From: Actinomycetota bacterium
Lineage (GTDB): Bacteria > Actinomycetota > Acidimicrobiia > Acidimicrobiales > Ilumatobacteraceae
DNA length: 64,000 nucleotides
Direction: 5' to 3'
Assembly: GCA_016213625.1 (NCBI GenBank)
Contig: JACQZZ010000066.1
Location: 1 to 64,000 of the forward strand
The position numbers and the translations under genes are program-made. Shown piece after piece: positions 61,721 through 64,000 of the stretch (the first letter of the stretch is position 1; every line of letters starts with the position of its first letter). The notes beneath the pieces are model-generated. The model was given only the letters and a program-made list of their open reading frames with translations, had not been told where the DNA came from and did not search any database.

Positions 61721-63091
61721 TCAGGCGAGCGAGTCGACGAGTAGGTGGATGTCGTCGATGGTGGTTCGTGGGTTGACGATGCAGATGCGCAGCACGGTCT
61801 CGCCCTTCCATGACGTGGGCACCACGAACGCCACCCCTTCGGCCAGCAGCCGATCGCTCCACGCCTGGTACTGCTGAGGCGACCAGCCGGTTCGGCGGAA
61901 CAACACCACGGTGAGCTCGGGCTCCATGATGAGCTCGAGGTGCGCCGCGTCGTCGACCAGGCGAGCTGCGGCTCGGGTGAGGGTGAGCGTCGCCTCGACG
62001 GCCTCGCGATACGCGTCGGTGCCGTAGGTGGCGAGGCTGAACCAGAACGGCAGGCCTCGCGCACGCCGCGACAGGTGGTGCGCGAAGTCGCTCGGGTTCC
62101 ACTCGTGCTCGTCGTCGGTGTGCAGTACGTCGAGGTACTCGGCGTGCTGCGTGTGCGCCCGACGAGCCTGCAGCGGGTCGCGGTACACCAGCGCGCAGCA
62201 GTCGTACGGAGCGAACAGCCACTTGTGCGGGTCGACGATGAAGCTGTCGGCGTGATCGATGCCCGCATAGCGATCGCGGACGCTCGGCGCGGCGAGCCCC
62301 GCGGCGCCGTACGCGCCGTCGACGTGGAACCACACCCCCAACTCGTGCGCGGCCTGGGCCGCTCCTTCGAGCGGGTCGATGACCCCGGCGTTGGTGGTGC
62401 CACTGGTGGCGACGACGGCGAACACGCGATCGCGATCCTCGGGCGCCAGGTCGGCGATGAGCGCCCGCAGTGCATCGATGCGCAGACGACCCTGGTCGTC
62501 CGCCAAGGCGGTGATCTCGTCGGCGTCCATCGCCCGAGCTGCTGCGGCGATGCTGCTGTGCGCACCCTTCGACGAGATGACGAGGCCACGGGTGCGGTCG
62601 TGGCGACCCTGCGCCCGCTCGCGCCACCGGTGACGTGCGGCGATGAGTGCGCTGAGGTTGCCGGCGGTGCCACCACTGACGAACACCCCGCCCGCTTCGG
62701 GTGGCATGCCCGCGAGGTCGGCGATGTAGCGCAGCGCTTCGTTCTCGGCGTGCACCGCGCCGCCGCCCTCCAACCACGAGCCGCCGTAGATGCTGGACGC
62801 ACCGACGACCAGATCGAACAGGATGCTCGCCTCGGTGGGCGCCGCCGGCACGAACGACAGGAAGCGGGGATGGTCGGCGGAAATGGTCGCCTGCGACAGC
62901 ACATCGCTGAACACGCGCAGCGCTTCGAGGCCGCCGAGCCCGCGAGGCGTGACCGTTCGGCCGGCCATGGCCTGCAGCTCCGCGGCCGTGCGCGGGCCGT
63001 CGAGCGGCGGCGGATCCATCCGGATGCGATCGACGGCGTACCGCAGGACCGCCTGGGTGAGCACCTCGTGGGAGCTGTCGTGCTCGTGCAT
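61721..63091 (-). CDS. PLP-dependent decarboxylase (aromatic/diaminobutyrate decarboxylase family)
   Basis: 456 residues from ATG 63091. PLP Lys is in FIVDPHKWLFAPYDC; FVSGGTAGNLSALIAARHRW binds the phosphate; VATSGTTNAGVIDPLEG and WFHVDGAYGAAGLA hold the cofactor-stacking and Asp residues. The DPHKW signature is that of group II decarboxylases. The substrate (an aromatic or 2,4-diamino acid, or glutamate) is not fixed. Divergent from the methyltransferase. A start further in is unlikely because the N-terminal helix TQAVLRYAVDRIRMDPPPLD fits the family. Confidence 0.9.
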   Translation of the reverse strand: MHEHDSSHEVLTQAVLRYAVDRIRMDPPPLDGPRTAAELQAMAGRTVTPRGLGGLEALRVFSDVLSQATISADHPRFLSFVPAAPTEASILFDLVVGASSIYGGSWLEGGGAVHAENEALRYIADLAGMPPEAGGVFVSGGTAGNLSALIAARHRWRERAQGRHDRTRGLVISSKGAHSSIAAAARAMDADEITALADDQGRLRIDALRALIADLAPEDRDRVFAVVATSGTTNAGVIDPLEGAAQAAHELGVWFHVDGAYGAAGLAAPSVRDRYAGIDHADSFIVDPHKWLFAPYDCCALVYRDPLQARRAHTQHAEYLDVLHTDDEHEWNPSDFAHHLSRRARGLPFWFSLATYGTDAYREAVEATLTLTRAAARLVDDAAHLELIMEPELTVVLFRRTGWSPQQYQAWSDRLLAEGVAFVVPTSWKGETVLRICIVNPRTTIDDIHLLVDSLA

Positions 63092-63138
63092 GTTGGCCAG
63101 TCTGCCAGCTGCGAGACTCGGGGAGGTGGGGGTGACCG

Positions 63139-63873
63139 ATGACCCGGAACATCTACGACGATCCTGAGTTCTTCGCCGGCTACAGCCGGTTGCCGCGCAG
63201 CGTGGAAGGACTCGACGCTGCCGCCGAATGGCCGATGATGCAGACCATGTTGCCGCCGATGCGCGGACGGCGCGTGGTGGATCTGGGCTGCGGGTTCGGC
63301 TGGTTCTGCCGCTGGGCTCGCGTGCAGGGCGCCGCTTCGGTGCTGGGCATCGATGTGTCGACGAACATGCTCGCCAGAGCCACCGCGGACACCACCGACC
63401 CGGACATCACCTACCGGCAGGCCGACCTCGACGGGCTCGAGCTACCGGCCTCCCAGTTCGACGTCGCCTACACCTCGCTCACCCTCCACTACCTCGCCGA
63501 CCTCGATGGCCTCCTCGCCACGGTTCGCCGCGCGCTCGCACCCGGCGGGGTGCTCGTCGTGTCGGTCGAGCACCCGGTGTTCACCGCGCCCACGGCGGCC
63601 GAATGGATTCGCGACCCCGACGGCCGCACGGTGTGGCCGCTCGACGGCTACCTCCGTGAAGGGACCCGCGTCACCGAGTGGCTGGCGCCCGGGGTGGTGA
63701 AGCACCATCGCACCATCGACACCTACGTGAACGCGCTGCTGCGCCACGGGTTCGTGCTCACGCATCTGCACGAGTGGGGCCCCACCGCCGAGCAGGTGCG
63801 CGACCATCCCGAGTGGGAGGTGGAGCGCGACCGTCCGCCGTTCCTGCTGTTCGCCGGTCGAGTCGGTCGTTGA
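63139..63873 (+). CDS. Class I SAM-dependent methyltransferase
   Basis: 244 residues from ATG 63139. Motif I is VVDLGCGFGWFCRWAR, VLGIDVSTNML the acidic strand, DVAYTSLTLHYLADLDGLLA motif IV and VRRALAPGGVLVVSVEHPVF motif VI. The C-terminal part (RTIDTYVNALLRHGFVLTHL) is the usual helix. The N-terminus IYDDPEFFAGYSRLPRSVEG is close to a large actinobacterial family of uncharacterised Methyltransf_11 proteins. It is divergent from the decarboxylase and convergent with a membrane protein. Confidence 0.88.
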   Translation: MTRNIYDDPEFFAGYSRLPRSVEGLDAAAEWPMMQTMLPPMRGRRVVDLGCGFGWFCRWARVQGAASVLGIDVSTNMLARATADTTDPDITYRQADLDGLELPASQFDVAYTSLTLHYLADLDGLLATVRRALAPGGVLVVSVEHPVFTAPTAAEWIRDPDGRTVWPLDGYLREGTRVTEWLAPGVVKHHRTIDTYVNALLRHGFVLTHLHEWGPTAEQVRDHPEWEVERDRPPFLLFAGRVGR

Positions 63874-63876
63874 ACG

Positions 63877-64000
63877 TCAGTAGTTGACGTCGATGAGCTC
63901 GCTGCCCTCGTTGCGGTCTTCCGCATCGCGGTGCAGCGCCCAGCCGAGCGCTGCGGCAATGGTGACCGATCCCATGATGGCGATCACGGGGAAGACGAGC
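63877..64000 (-). CDS. C-terminal end of a membrane protein (partial)
   Basis: The minus-strand frame enters at the right edge and stops at TGA 63879-63877. The visible 40 residues are a hydrophobic segment (VFPVIAIMGSVTIAAALGW) followed by a charged tail (HRDAEDRNEG) ending DVNY. The protein lies largely outside the window, so no family can be named. Confidence 0.6.
   Translation of the reverse strand, partial: LVFPVIAIMGSVTIAAALGWALHRDAEDRNEGSELIDVNY

Noticed and set aside
59928-63152. Minus-strand frame of 1074 codons spanning the amidohydrolase and decarboxylase
   Set aside because: It is out of frame with both genes, which have intact active-site motifs. Composition (Arg/His/Gly/Ala) is that of a shadow.

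Overview
The window is a contiguous stretch of high-GC chromosome from an actinobacterium. Family content supports this: a SigR/RsrA-like sigma and zinc anti-sigma pair, a DUF2342-type (F420-associated) metalloprotease, an ArsA/Get3-like ATPase pair resembling mycobacterial Rv3679-Rv3680, an EF-G-2-like GTPase, a GlnR-type orphan regulator beside two glutamine synthetases, and many TANNNT -10 elements 6-8 bases before a start codon (leaderless transcripts). The gene mix and the secreted proteins carrying tandem D(S/T)R repeats would suit the Acidimicrobiia (Ilumatobacter-like), but that placement is inference. No prophage, insertion sequence, CRISPR array or rRNA was seen. Nearly the whole window is coding; the largest gene-free stretch (53265-53493) holds a direct repeat.

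Layout. 1-13.8 kb: the end of a coiled-coil protein, an OmpA-domain protein split by a frameshift, topA, an EamA transporter, tmk-holB, tRNA-Thr(CGT), an EF-G-like GTPase, a lipoprotein with an alpha/beta hydrolase, a MarR regulator, the sigR-rsrA pair, a tiny membrane protein, a metalloprotease and tilS. 13.8-20.7 kb: a dual-specificity-phosphatase-like protein lacking its catalytic cysteine, a LysM-M23 cell-wall hydrolase, a SIMPL protein, a three-gene epimerase/acyltransferase/hydrolase operon and a fatty acid hydroxylase. 20.7-26.5 kb: the cytochrome bd operon cydA-cydB-cydD-cydC, in which cydB carries an in-frame TAG. 26.6-31.9 kb: a Nudix hydrolase, dut, and selA-selB (selenocysteine incorporation). 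31.9-35.9 kb: a long NfeD protein, the Get3-like pair, a receiver protein and tRNA-Pro(CGG). 36-38.7 kb: a MerR regulator with a VOC protein and a divergent SRPBCC protein, both promoters carrying MerR-type operators, then a DUF4328 membrane protein. 38.7-42.8 kb: YkgJ and MazG proteins, asd, a methyltransferase and lysC (with a likely internal beta-subunit start). 42.8-50.1 kb: an MFS transporter, an OafA-like acyltransferase, nadE and a secreted sorbosone-dehydrogenase-like protein. 50.3-53.3 kb: a LytR-CpsA-Psr protein and a roadblock operon. 53.5-64 kb: a lipoprotein, a TetR regulator with divergent NAD-binding reductase and membrane protein, glnII-type and glnA-type glutamine synthetases followed by a GlnR-like regulator, an SGNH hydrolase, an 8-oxoguanine-deaminase-like amidohydrolase, a PLP decarboxylase, a methyltransferase, and the end of a membrane protein.

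How the genes work together. lysC and asd are the first two steps of the aspartate pathway. cydABDC makes and assembles the bd oxidase. selA and selB charge and deliver selenocysteine, although neither selC nor selD is in this window. The glutamine synthetase/GlnR cluster has a four-element, 11-bp-periodic GlnR-like box upstream. Two genes carry apparent one-base losses in C homopolymers, so sequence error has to be weighed when reading the broken genes.
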